From JBOHNM01 sp050730675 (GTDB taxonomy: Bacteria > Planctomycetota > Phycisphaerae > Phycisphaerales > UBA1924): a stretch of 31,189 nucleotides of DNA. The DNA is taken from contig JBOHNM010000025.1 of NCBI GenBank assembly GCA_050730675.1, positions 1 through 31,189 of the forward strand, read 5' to 3'. This document shows, piece after piece, positions 7,685 through 15,688 of this stretch (within the stretch, counting starts at the first letter, position 1; every line of letters starts with the position of its first letter). Made by a program: the position numbers and the translations under genes. Under the pieces are notes generated by a model. It saw nothing but the letters and a program-made list of their open reading frames with translations, made no database searches and was not told the origin of the DNA.

Positions 7685-8473
7685 CTAGTGGGGGCGAGCG
7701 TGTGTGGGGGGGAGGAGCGTGGGCACAATCGAGACGCCGCCCGGAAGGTCCGCCCGCTCGAAGCCGACTCCGAAGACCCGTTCCAGCAGCACCGGTTCGA
7801 GGGCAGTGGATGGCGGGCCGTCGGCGGCGAGCTGTCCCTGCTCGTCGAGCACTAGCACGCGGTCCGCTAGTCGGGCGGCGAGAGTCAGATCGTGCAGGAC
7901 CACCGCGATGGTGAGGCCGCGGCGGGATTCGGCCTTGAGGACCCCGAGGGTGAACAGGGCGTGGCGCGGGTCCATGGCGCTGGCTGGCTCGTCGGCAAGG
8001 ATGGTTTGGGTGGATGGATCGCCGCCGTCGAGTTGGGCGAGGACGCGGGCGAGGGTGGCCCGCTGCTGTTGACCGGCGGAAAGCTCACCGAAGAGGTCGC
8101 TCGCACGGGGGAGCAGGGCGCAGCGTTCCAGGGCACTGTGCACCGCGGCATCACGCCGGGAGAGCGCGAACCGACCAAGGGCGACGTACTGCAGAATAGT
8201 GAAGGCCTCGGCGAGGTCGGCCCGCTGGGCGATGTAGCCGATGCGGGCGGCGCGAGCCCGGGGGTTGAGCGTGCCGGGGGGAATGCCGGCGAGGGTGGCC
8301 GCGCCGGAGCTAGGTGTGAGGGTGCCGAGGAGCAGCCGGAGGAGCGTGCTCTTGCCGCTGCCGTTGGGGCCGACGATCGCGGTGAAAGTTCCGGGGGTGA
8401 AGGAGGTGGTGACGCCCCGGAGGACCGGGCGGGCGGGGTGGTAGGCGAAATGGAGGTCGGTCGTGGCGAGCAT
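7685..8473 (-). CDS. ABC transporter ATP-binding protein, iron-siderophore/heme/B12 uptake type
   Basis: A 262-residue ATPase subunit of an importer of the FecE/HmuV/BtuD class. The Walker A motif is GPNGSGKST (35-43), the Q-loop region is GYIAQRADLAEAF, the ABC signature is LSAGQQQR (131-138), Walker B is ILADEP (158-163) and the switch histidine is His194 (VVLHD). The spacing and the LSAGQQQR form fit Fe-chelate and corrinoid importers rather than exporters. Start 8473 (MLATTDLHFAYH) matches the family; a longer in-frame reading to 8905 is low-complexity read-through. No permease or binding protein is adjacent, so partners must be elsewhere; a B12-binding-type protein lies about 15 kb away at 23708. 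It is divergent from the NAD(P)-binding gene at 8541, with 67 nt between. Confidence 0.88.
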   Translation of the reverse strand: MLATTDLHFAYHPARPVLRGVTTSFTPGTFTAIVGPNGSGKSTLLRLLLGTLTPSSGAATLAGIPPGTLNPRARAARIGYIAQRADLAEAFTILQYVALGRFALSRRDAAVHSALERCALLPRASDLFGELSAGQQQRATLARVLAQLDGGDPSTQTILADEPASAMDPRHALFTLGVLKAESRRGLTIAVVLHDLTLAARLADRVLVLDEQGQLAADGPPSTALEPVLLERVFGVGFERADLPGGVSIVPTLLPPTHARPH

Positions 8474-8540
8474 GGGCGAGGTCTGGTTGGAGCGTGGTGA
8501 AGATAGTCGGTCGGCCCCCCGCCCCGCTAAGCTTGGCCCA

Positions 8541-9548
8541 ATGCCAGAGTTGACGACGATTGCTGTGACAGGCGCGACCGGATTTGTCGGTCGGGCGGTG
8601 GTGCGCGAGCTGCTGGCCCGGGGGTACAACGTCCGGGCGCTTTGCCGAGACCGCGAGAAGGCGGTGACCCAACTTCCGGCGGATCGGCGTGTGGTGCCGG
8701 TGCTCGGGCATATCCACGACGGACGTTCGCCGCGCGAGTTGCTGACCGGGGCGCAGGCGGTGATTAACCTGATTGGGATCATCCGCGAGCGGCGGTTGGG
8801 GGCCGGCCCCGGCGGGCCGCTGACCTTTGAGCGGCTGCATGTGGATGGACCGCGGATCTTGGTCGAGGCTTGCCGCGCGGCGGGGGTGAAGCGGTTCCTG
8901 CACATGTCGGCCTTAGGCGTGACGCCCGACGGGGCGGCCGAGTATCAGCGGACCAAGTTTGAGGGCGAGCAGATCGTTCGGCGCAGCGGCTTGGATTGGA
9001 CGGTTTTCCGTCCGGGGTTAATCCATGGGCCGGGGGGCGAGCTGACGGGACTGATCAAGGCATGGTGCTCGGGTGATTCACCGCCGTTCTTCTTTATCCC
9101 GTTCTTCTCGCGGCCGGTGCACCACGACGAGGGTGTGATCATGGGTCGTGTGACGTTCGAGCCGGCGAAACTCGCGCCGGTCGCTGTGGACGATGTGGCC
9201 AGGGCGTACGTCGAGGCGCTGGAGCGGCCGGCGTCGATCGGTGAGGTGTACAATATCGTCGGGTCGGAGCAGACCGACTGGAAGCGGATGCTCGAGGCCT
9301 TCCGCGACAGCTTGCCGACGGCGGACCATGCGCTGCCGGTATTGGGCCTGCCCGGACCGCCGCACGTGGCGATGGCCAAGGCGGCGGGGTTCTTCGGGCT
9401 CGGCGCGCTCTTCCCGTTCGATGCGGGGATGCCGTCGATGGCGCAGGAAGACACGACGGCGGATCTGGCCAAGCTGCGCACGCACCTGGGTGTTGAGCCG
9501 AAGGCGTTCACGCCGGTGATGCGGGCGTACGCCGGTTCGATGAAGTGA
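8541..9548 (+). CDS. NDUFA9-like SDR-family NAD(P)-binding protein
   Basis: A 335-residue atypical short-chain dehydrogenase/epimerase-fold protein. The nucleotide-binding motif is TGATGFVG (10-17). An N-L-I-G-I-I strand (76-81), a Ser123 in HMSALGV and the pair Tyr135-x3-Lys139 (YQRTK) complete the SDR active-site set. The sequence FRPGLIHGPGG and the C-terminal GEVYNIVGSEQTDWKRML are typical of the group that includes the complex I accessory subunit NDUFA9 and bacterial relatives annotated as NAD-dependent epimerases. The substrate is not known for this group. The ATG at 8541 matches the family start; a longer in-frame reading (8463) overlaps the divergent ABC gene. No Shine-Dalgarno is visible. 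RNase R follows 57 nt later. Confidence 0.85.
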   Translation: MPELTTIAVTGATGFVGRAVVRELLARGYNVRALCRDREKAVTQLPADRRVVPVLGHIHDGRSPRELLTGAQAVINLIGIIRERRLGAGPGGPLTFERLHVDGPRILVEACRAAGVKRFLHMSALGVTPDGAAEYQRTKFEGEQIVRRSGLDWTVFRPGLIHGPGGELTGLIKAWCSGDSPPFFFIPFFSRPVHHDEGVIMGRVTFEPAKLAPVAVDDVARAYVEALERPASIGEVYNIVGSEQTDWKRMLEAFRDSLPTADHALPVLGLPGPPHVAMAKAAGFFGLGALFPFDAGMPSMAQEDTTADLAKLRTHLGVEPKAFTPVMRAYAGSMK

Positions 9549-9605
9549 GAGAACGACCGAGCGTCGCCCACTGGCCAATGGCCCGGCGGCCGATTGAGCC
9601 CCCAT

Positions 9606-12050
9606 ATGACCACCCGCTACACCAAGCGCCTGATCGAGCATCTCTCGCACGACACCTACGAGCCGGTCAAGGTCGCCGATCTGACGCGCCAGTTGGGTGT
9701 GCCGGCCGATGGCGTGGATGAGTTCGACCAGACGGTGTCGGAATTGCAGATCGAAGGGCGGATCCGCGTTGACGGCAAGGGACAGATTTCCTTGCCACAG
9801 GCGGGGGATTTTATCACCGGCATTCTGCGCAAGAACATTAAGGGGTTTGGGTTTGTCGAACCCGATACGGCCGTGCGCGAAGGGGACATTTTCATCCCGC
9901 CTGATTCCATGGGCGACTCGCTGAGCGGCGACATCGTGAAGGTGCGGGTCTTCCGCGACAAGCGCGACGGGCGGACGAGCGGTTCGGTGGTGCAGGTGGT
10001 CAAGCGCAAGCGGTCGCGGTTCACGGGCGTGCTCTCGGAGCGCAAGGGCGGGCAGTGGCTGGTGATGCCCGACGGGAAGGAGCTGCGCACGCCGATCGTG
10101 GTGCGCGACCCCGAGAGCAAGAACGCCAAGCCCGGCGACAAGGTGGTGCTGGAGATCACGGCGTACCCCGAGGGGGACATGCTCGGCGAGGGCGTAATCG
10201 TGCAGGTTCTGGGGCAGGCGGGGTTGCCGCGGGTCGAGACGCAGGCGGTGATCGAGGCGTACAACCTGCCCGGCGAGTTCCCCGAGCGCGTAGTGGCGCA
10301 GGCCCGCGAGGCGGCGGACCAGTTCAAGCACGAGATCGACAAGGCCGAGCGCGAGGGCTTTGGCCCCGAGCGAGAGGACCTGCGCGACGAGTTCATCATC
10401 ACGATCGACCCGCCGGACGCCAAGGACTACGACGACGCGATCCACATCAAGCGCACGCCCGACGGCGGGTGGGAACTGGGCGTGCATATCGCCGATGTGG
10501 CCCACTTCATTCCCGGCGGCTCGGCGCTGGACCTGGAGGCGCTGGAGCGCGGCAACTCGTGCTACCTGCCGCGGCACGTGATCCCGATGCTGCCGGAGAA
10601 CCTCTCCAACGGCATCTGCTCGCTGCAGGAGGGCGTGCCGCGGTTCTGCAAGTCGGCGTTCATGGTGTACGCCCGCAACGGCGACATCCTCAAGTCTGGC
10701 GCTTCGAGCACGTGCATCAAGAGCAAGAAGCGGCTGACGTACCTCGAGGCCCAGGCGCTGATCGACGGCAACGTCGAAGAAGCCAAGAAGCACGCGAAGA
10801 CCGAGCCGAGTTACACCGAGCAGTTGATCCGCACGCTCAAGGACATGGACGCGTGCTCGAAGGCGATCCGCAGCCGTCGCCGCGCCGCGGGCATGATCCA
10901 TTTGGAACTGCCGGACGTGGAGTTGGTGTACGACGAGCAGGGCAACGTCGTTGACGCCCAGCCCGAGGACAACGCGTACACGCACACGCTGATCGAGATG
11001 TTCATGGTCGAGGCCAACGAGGTGCTGGCGCGGCTGTTCGAGCGGCTGAAGGTGCCGCTGATCCGGCGTGTCCACCCCGAGCCGGTGCCTGGGGATGTTG
11101 ACAACCTGCGGAGCGTGGTGCGCGTGGCGGGATACGCGGTTCCGAAGAGCCCGACGCGGATGGAGCTGCAGAAACTGCTCGATGCCACGGCGGGCACGGC
11201 GGCGGCCCCGGCGGTGCACATGGCCGTGCTGCGGACGCTGACGCGGGCGGAGTATTCGCCGGCGCTGGTCGGTCACTACGCGCTGGCGAGCGAGGCTTAC
11301 GCGCACTTCACCAGCCCGATCCGGCGCTACGCGGACCTGACGGTCCACCGCGCACTGGCGGAATATCTCCACCACACCCACAACGGACAGAAGGGGCCGC
11401 GCAACGACGCGGATTGGAAGGCTCTGGGGCGCGTCCTCGCCGAGAGCGACGATTGCCCGCCGATGGAGGAACTGGAGAAGGTCGCGCGCAAGATCACGAT
11501 GACGGAGGAGAACGCCGCGGCGGCCGAACGCGACCTGCGCCAGTACCTTGTGCTGCAACTGCTGTCGAACCACATCGGCGAGGAGTTCCGCGCGATGGTG
11601 ACGGGCGTCACAGGCGCGGGCGTCTTCGTGCGGCTCGAAAAGTATCTCGCCGAGGGGATGATCAAGTCCGGCGACCTGCCCGCGGGTAAGGACGGGCGCG
11701 TGGGTGCATGGCGGATCGATCAGCGGACCGGGGCGCTGGTCAACGCGGCTTCTGGCCGCAGCTTCGCGATCGGCGATCGGCTTTCGGTCACGGTCCTCAA
11801 GGTTGAGCTGTCGCTGCGACAGATGGAACTGGCCGTAGCCGATGCCGAGTCGCGCGAGAAGGGCAAGGGCAAGAAGGTCTTTGACCACAAGGGCAAGGCA
11901 ATTTCCGCAAGCGACGGGGGCGGTTTGGGTGTGGGTGGCGGGTTGAATCTGGATTGGGAGGCGATCAAGCGCGGCAAGGATGGGGCCGCGGCCCGCAGCC
12001 AACGGAGCAAACAGCGCGGGATAGGTAAGAACAAGCGGAGAGACAAATAA
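9606..12050 (+). CDS. rnr: Ribonuclease R (3'-5' exoribonuclease)
   Basis: An 814-residue RNase II/R family exonuclease that degrades structured RNA from the 3' end. It has the full architecture. A helical N-terminal region comes first. Cold-shock-like domains follow (KGFGFVEPDTAVREGDIFIP near 79-98, and a second near 138-200). The RNB domain holds ITIDPPDAKDYDDAIH, whose metal-binding Asp268, Asp274, Asp276 and Asp277 match the essential set, plus GVHIADVAHFI and LPENLSNGICSL. An S1 domain (GEEFRAMVTGVTGAGVFVRL, about 655-735) precedes a lysine-rich tail (REKGKGKKVFDHKGK and ending KNKRRDK), which in RNase R helps unwind RNA. The start follows CCCAT without a ribosome site, the same context as serA; a TTG at 9594 is less likely. 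It is probably transcribed alone. Confidence 0.95.
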   Translation: MTTRYTKRLIEHLSHDTYEPVKVADLTRQLGVPADGVDEFDQTVSELQIEGRIRVDGKGQISLPQAGDFITGILRKNIKGFGFVEPDTAVREGDIFIPPDSMGDSLSGDIVKVRVFRDKRDGRTSGSVVQVVKRKRSRFTGVLSERKGGQWLVMPDGKELRTPIVVRDPESKNAKPGDKVVLEITAYPEGDMLGEGVIVQVLGQAGLPRVETQAVIEAYNLPGEFPERVVAQAREAADQFKHEIDKAEREGFGPEREDLRDEFIITIDPPDAKDYDDAIHIKRTPDGGWELGVHIADVAHFIPGGSALDLEALERGNSCYLPRHVIPMLPENLSNGICSLQEGVPRFCKSAFMVYARNGDILKSGASSTCIKSKKRLTYLEAQALIDGNVEEAKKHAKTEPSYTEQLIRTLKDMDACSKAIRSRRRAAGMIHLELPDVELVYDEQGNVVDAQPEDNAYTHTLIEMFMVEANEVLARLFERLKVPLIRRVHPEPVPGDVDNLRSVVRVAGYAVPKSPTRMELQKLLDATAGTAAAPAVHMAVLRTLTRAEYSPALVGHYALASEAYAHFTSPIRRYADLTVHRALAEYLHHTHNGQKGPRNDADWKALGRVLAESDDCPPMEELEKVARKITMTEENAAAAERDLRQYLVLQLLSNHIGEEFRAMVTGVTGAGVFVRLEKYLAEGMIKSGDLPAGKDGRVGAWRIDQRTGALVNAASGRSFAIGDRLSVTVLKVELSLRQMELAVADAESREKGKGKKVFDHKGKAISASDGGGLGVGGGLNLDWEAIKRGKDGAAARSQRSKQRGIGKNKRRDK

Positions 12051-12198
12051 CGCACAAACGGCCTCCCCGTTCGGTCTTTGTCGGTGTTGCGGCGTCGCCA
12101 TCCACGGGAATGGGTGTTGCGTGTGAAAAATGAGTGATTTCTCTTGCGATTGTCCGGAGCCGGCCAATATGGTGGCTGCGGACCCTGGAGGACCACTC

Positions 12199-14778
12199 AT
12201 GCCCCGAGCCCGCCGCCGCAAGTCAGGCACGCCCCGCACGCCGAGAGGATCGGACGCGGCGATGTTTCGCATCGATGCGCTCGATGTGGGCTCGACGAAG
12301 TATGGCGACTGCTTGGTCTGCCAGATTGGCGCGCACAAGATCCTGATCGATGGTTCGCACCCCGGCGACCAAAACGCACACCCACCGACGGAGTCGATCC
12401 CTGCGCAGATGGCGCGTGTACTCGGCACGCAGGCGCCGTTTACGTTCGACCTGCTCGTCGTCACGCACACGCACTCTGACCACATCGGGTGCCTGCCCAC
12501 ACTGGTGGGCACCGGGATCGTTAACGCGACGACCGCTCTGGTAGCCGACGAGAAGCTGGGATATGGAGACATCGCCATCGATGAGATGGCCTCAGATACG
12601 CCGCAGGCGAGGGCGATCGAGTTGCTCCGGTGCGACGTTGACCACGCGGCGATGTCCGACCGCGAGCTCGAGCGGCTGCTGGCGGAGGTTGATGGGCAGT
12701 TCCAAACCTACTCGTCGATGCTCGGCAAGCTGAAGGCGGCGGGCACCAAGGTGATCCGCTACGTGTCGCCCGCCAGCGCCAAGCCCGTGGAGAAGGCCTT
12801 TGCCGATATCGGGTTCAAGGTATTGGGCCCGACGACGAGGCACCTGCGGATCTGTGCCGAAGCAATCAAGCAGGCGGGCCGTAAGGCGACCGACGCCTTT
12901 GCGAATATTCCGTCCGATCGGTTGGAGGAGGTCATCGCGTTGGTCCGACGCGTGGCTTTGACGCAGCTTGATGCGTTGCCGAGCGCCGACTCGCCGGGGA
13001 TGGGCGCCGCGATCAACAACCAGAGCATGGTGATCGCGATCCGGCACGCGGGTGTGAACTGCCTGCTGCTGGGTGACATGCAGTTGGCGGCGCCGGAGGT
13101 AAGCGGGCTCGAGTCGCAGATGGCCGCGCTGAATAAGAAGATCGCGCAGAACGGGCCGTACGATCTCGTGAAGACGCCACATCACACCAGCTACAACGGG
13201 CTCAGTGAAGCGGTCCTGAAGAGCTTTGGCCCGTCGCCCGCGCTGGTGCACTCGGGCGGTTCCGATGATCCGGGACATCCATCCAAGTCGGCGCTGGCTG
13301 TGCTGAAGGCGAACACACAGAAGGTTCGTTGGGCGCGCACCGACCGCAATGGTCTGATCACGTGCACCGTGAGCAACGGCAAGGTGGCGCTCAAACTTTC
13401 CCGCGGCCAACTCAACGACTCCCGGGTCAATCCGCCGCACCCGGACGTGGAACCGGCCGCGGCCGTGGAGAGGTCGATCGAACGGGCGGAGACACCGGCG
13501 CGCGAGTTGTCACCGGGTGCGGTGACCACGTCGGGCGACCCGCGATTTGTGGAGATCGTGGCGCGCGTGCCCCAGCGGGGAGCCCGCGTGCGGTTGGACA
13601 TCGTGGTTGAGCCTGCATCGGATGGCGAAGAGCCACCTGTCGAGCAAACGTCGGAAGACCCCTCGCGGCCAAAGCCGTTGCCGGCGGTCCGGTTGGCGGG
13701 CGGACGGACCCTGCCGAGATTGCTATTTGTCACCTCCAGCAAAGGGCTGGTCCGAAACGTCGGTCAGGCTGCGACCGATCGAGCGATGGAGATGATCCGG
13801 AGTGCTGGGCAAACGCTCGTCGACTTAGGGGCCAATGGAGATATCAAGTCGGCGGTTACGAGTGTGCGGTCGCGCATTTCCGAGAACGAGTTCGCCGGAG
13901 TCGTGCTGGTGGGCGGACCCGATATTGTTCCGAGTGAGCGACTGGATGTGCTCTCGTCGGACCTGCGCCAGAGTATCGGCTCGGAAGTTTCCCAAGACGC
14001 GGACTCGTTCATCGTGTGGAGCGACGATGTGTACGGCGATCAACAGGGCGATGGCGATCCGGAGGTACCGGTGTCGCGTGTTCCTGATGGGCGCTCCGCG
14101 GAGACGCTGATTGGCGCGCTGTCGGCCAATGCCCCGGTGGCCACGCTGGACCGCGCGGGGGTGCGGAACCTGCACCGGCCGTTTGCCAAAGATGTTTTCT
14201 CGTCCCTTCCTGGGAAGCGTGACTTACTGTCGTCGCACCCTTCAACATCCACGAGCATCGTTGATGGCGAGTTGCGTGGAACTCGCGTGTATTTTATGTT
14301 GCACGGTTCGGACACGGACGCGACGAAATTCTGGGGTGAAGGCGAGGCGGGTGGCTATCCCGTGGCCGTTGAGTTGGCGTCGCTGCCGGTGACGCCCGGT
14401 GCCGTAGCCTTTGCCGGGTGCTGCTGGGGTGCGATGTTGGCGGACGCGACGGCATCGACGCGTGTCACACGGATCGGAGGACGCACCGCACGCGATTCGA
14501 TCGCCGTCCGGTTCGTCGGGCTTGGCGGCGTGGCGTTCGTCGGCTGCACGGGCTCGCACTACTCGCCTACCGTGAAACCGTATAAGTACTTCGGCGGGCC
14601 GCTGCACGAGGCGTTCTGGAGCCGGCTGGCTGCAGGCGACGCGCCGGCCGCCGCGCTGCTGAAGGCGAAGCATGCCTTTCTGGCTGGGATGCCACACAAC
14701 CAAACGGGCAACGACCTGCTGCTGGGCATCGAAGCGAAGATCCTGCGCATCTTCACGTGCGTAGGGCTTGGGTGGTGA
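12199..14778 (+). CDS. Metallo-beta-lactamase-fold hydrolase fused to a gingipain/caspase-like (C25) cysteine protease domain
   Basis: An 859-residue protein with two enzyme domains and no signal peptide, so probably cytoplasmic. After a basic tail (MPRARRRKSG) comes a ComEC-like metallo-beta-lactamase domain (about 23-400). It has the strand ILIDGS (Asp51), HTHSDH (His90, His92, Asp94, His95), LLLGDM (Asp293), TPHHTSYNG (His328/329) and a final HSGG...HPS segment. An acidic, proline-rich linker spans about 405-500. The C-terminal domain (about 505-859) resembles peptidase C25: VVLVGGPDIVPSERL (568-582), SDDVYGDQQGDGDPEVPVSR (608-627), the His-Gly pair in YFMLHGSD (His702) and the nucleophile region AFAGCCWGA (Cys741/742). 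Start 12199 is chosen over the in-frame ATG at 12130 because GGAGG sits 7 nt before it. Role unknown; regulated proteolysis or defence is inferred. Confidence 0.85.
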   Translation: MPRARRRKSGTPRTPRGSDAAMFRIDALDVGSTKYGDCLVCQIGAHKILIDGSHPGDQNAHPPTESIPAQMARVLGTQAPFTFDLLVVTHTHSDHIGCLPTLVGTGIVNATTALVADEKLGYGDIAIDEMASDTPQARAIELLRCDVDHAAMSDRELERLLAEVDGQFQTYSSMLGKLKAAGTKVIRYVSPASAKPVEKAFADIGFKVLGPTTRHLRICAEAIKQAGRKATDAFANIPSDRLEEVIALVRRVALTQLDALPSADSPGMGAAINNQSMVIAIRHAGVNCLLLGDMQLAAPEVSGLESQMAALNKKIAQNGPYDLVKTPHHTSYNGLSEAVLKSFGPSPALVHSGGSDDPGHPSKSALAVLKANTQKVRWARTDRNGLITCTVSNGKVALKLSRGQLNDSRVNPPHPDVEPAAAVERSIERAETPARELSPGAVTTSGDPRFVEIVARVPQRGARVRLDIVVEPASDGEEPPVEQTSEDPSRPKPLPAVRLAGGRTLPRLLFVTSSKGLVRNVGQAATDRAMEMIRSAGQTLVDLGANGDIKSAVTSVRSRISENEFAGVVLVGGPDIVPSERLDVLSSDLRQSIGSEVSQDADSFIVWSDDVYGDQQGDGDPEVPVSRVPDGRSAETLIGALSANAPVATLDRAGVRNLHRPFAKDVFSSLPGKRDLLSSHPSTSTSIVDGELRGTRVYFMLHGSDTDATKFWGEGEAGGYPVAVELASLPVTPGAVAFAGCCWGAMLADATASTRVTRIGGRTARDSIAVRFVGLGGVAFVGCTGSHYSPTVKPYKYFGGPLHEAFWSRLAAGDAPAAALLKAKHAFLAGMPHNQTGNDLLLGIEAKILRIFTCVGLGW

Positions 14779-14823
14779 TACTCTTGATCATGACGGGCGG
14801 GTGATCTCGCCGGGAGCCGTGCC

Positions 14824-15171
14824 ATGGCCGCGAAAAAGAAGAAAGCATCGAGCAAATCTGCCAAGCGATCAGCCACTAAACCTCTGGTCGCCGGGTTCAA
14901 GGTCGTGAGCAAGCGGGTGGCGCAAGAACCCGCGACGCCCGACGCAGTGGCGCCGCCGGTGCGTTCCGTGCGGATCAAGTATGCCGTGGACAATGGTCCG
15001 ATGGGTGCCGTGGCGTTGCGAGCCAAGGGCACCAAGGGTTTCAAGGGTACCGGCACGTCGAAGGTTTCGATTGTGCAATTGGCGCCCAAACATGCGGTGG
15101 ATTCGACAGCCCGGATGGGCACGAAATCGGCCCTTGTTGCCGACGGCAGGGTGATCGGCCTGCAGGGATAA
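14824..15171 (+). CDS. Small lysine-rich protein of unknown function
   Basis: A 115-residue protein starting 45 nt after the MBL-protease fusion, on the same strand, with GGGAG 8 nt before its ATG. The first 20 residues are almost all Lys, Ala and Ser (MAAKKKKASSKSAKRSATK), like a histone H1-type or nucleic-acid-binding tail. The rest has strands such as SVRIKYAVDNGPMGAVALRA and KVSIVQLAPKHAV, with many glycines and no cysteine or catalytic motif. I do not recognise a family. Its position suggests it is the second gene of the protease operon. It could be a substrate, an inhibitor or a DNA-binding partner of the fusion, but the sequence does not choose between these. Confidence 0.65.
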   Translation: MAAKKKKASSKSAKRSATKPLVAGFKVVSKRVAQEPATPDAVAPPVRSVRIKYAVDNGPMGAVALRAKGTKGFKGTGTSKVSIVQLAPKHAVDSTARMGTKSALVADGRVIGLQG

Positions 15172-15228
15172 GGCCGTGTACCTGAATCCGTTGTGATGCA
15201 GTCGTCAGTCCGTTGAATGCAGGAGGGA

Positions 15229-15266
15229 TTGACAGGCAGAATATATGTGATATAATCATCACATAT
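15229..15266 (+). promoter_or_regulatory. Consensus promoter with overlapping operator for the ArsR-SRPBCC operon
   Basis: TTGACA at 15229-15234 and TATAAT at 15251-15256, separated by 16 nt, are perfect -35 and -10 boxes. The -10 box lies within a perfect 9-bp inverted repeat: ATATGTGAT (15243-15251) and ATCACATAT (15258-15266), with a 6-nt spacer. A repressor bound here would block RNA polymerase, and the downstream gene encodes an ArsR-type regulator, so autorepression is the simple reading. The expected transcription start, near 15263, is almost at the candidate TTG start codon (15266), so the message may have little or no leader. Confidence 0.75.
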
Positions 15267-15688
15267 TGGCTATCCGCCGCAGCGATCTTGTTGCTGACAG
15301 AGTGTGGAAGGCCCTCGCCAGCGATGTGCGGCGGGAGATGCTCGACGCGATGTTCGACGGACCGCGGACGACCAGCGACTTGGTGCTGATGTTCCCGGAG
15401 CTTTCGCGCTTTGCGGTGATGCAGCATTTGAAGGTGCTTGTCAAGGCACGGCTGGTGATCGTCAAGCGCGAGGGGCGGGTGCGGCACAACCTGCTCAATC
15501 CTGTGCCGATCCAGATGATCTACGAGCGGTGGGTCAGCCGCTACCAGGCTCGCTGGGCGGGGATGCTCACGGGCCTCAAGGGGACCATCGAGGGACCCGC
15601 AAGATCTACCACTGCACGCGAGGCGCTCCCAAACCGCGGCGTGCGTTCGTCGAGTCGAATCACTGATCACACCGGGAGCCTGCCATGA
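15266..15688 (+). CDS. ArsR-family winged-helix transcriptional regulator
   Basis: About 140 residues with a winged helix-turn-helix fold of the ArsR type. It has the first helix VWKALASDVRREMLDAMFD, then a recognition region TTSDLVLMFPELSRFAVMQH followed by LKVLVKARLVIVKREGRVRH, which forms the last helix and the wing. No metal-binding cysteine pair is visible, so it is not a classical metal sensor; it belongs with the ArsR regulators paired with SRPBCC proteins. The start is uncertain: TTG 15266 lies at the predicted transcription start, and GTG 15302 is an alternative just before the first helix. The C-terminal tail (ARSTTAREALPNRGVRSSSR) looks disordered. Its stop overlaps the next start as ATGA, so the pair is translationally coupled. 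Confidence 0.85.
   Translation: MAIRRSDLVADRVWKALASDVRREMLDAMFDGPRTTSDLVLMFPELSRFAVMQHLKVLVKARLVIVKREGRVRHNLLNPVPIQMIYERWVSRYQARWAGMLTGLKGTIEGPARSTTAREALPNRGVRSSSRITDHTGSLP

Noticed and set aside
12130..12198. An earlier in-frame ATG for the MBL-protease gene
   Set aside because: It has no ribosome site, and its extra 23 residues contain a low-complexity stretch; GGAGG lies 7 nt before the ATG at 12199.
9078..12578. A 1166-codon open frame on the minus strand
   Set aside because: It is antisense to RNase R and the neighbouring genes. High GC leaves long open shadow frames, and its translation is rich in R, H, L and V without any domain.
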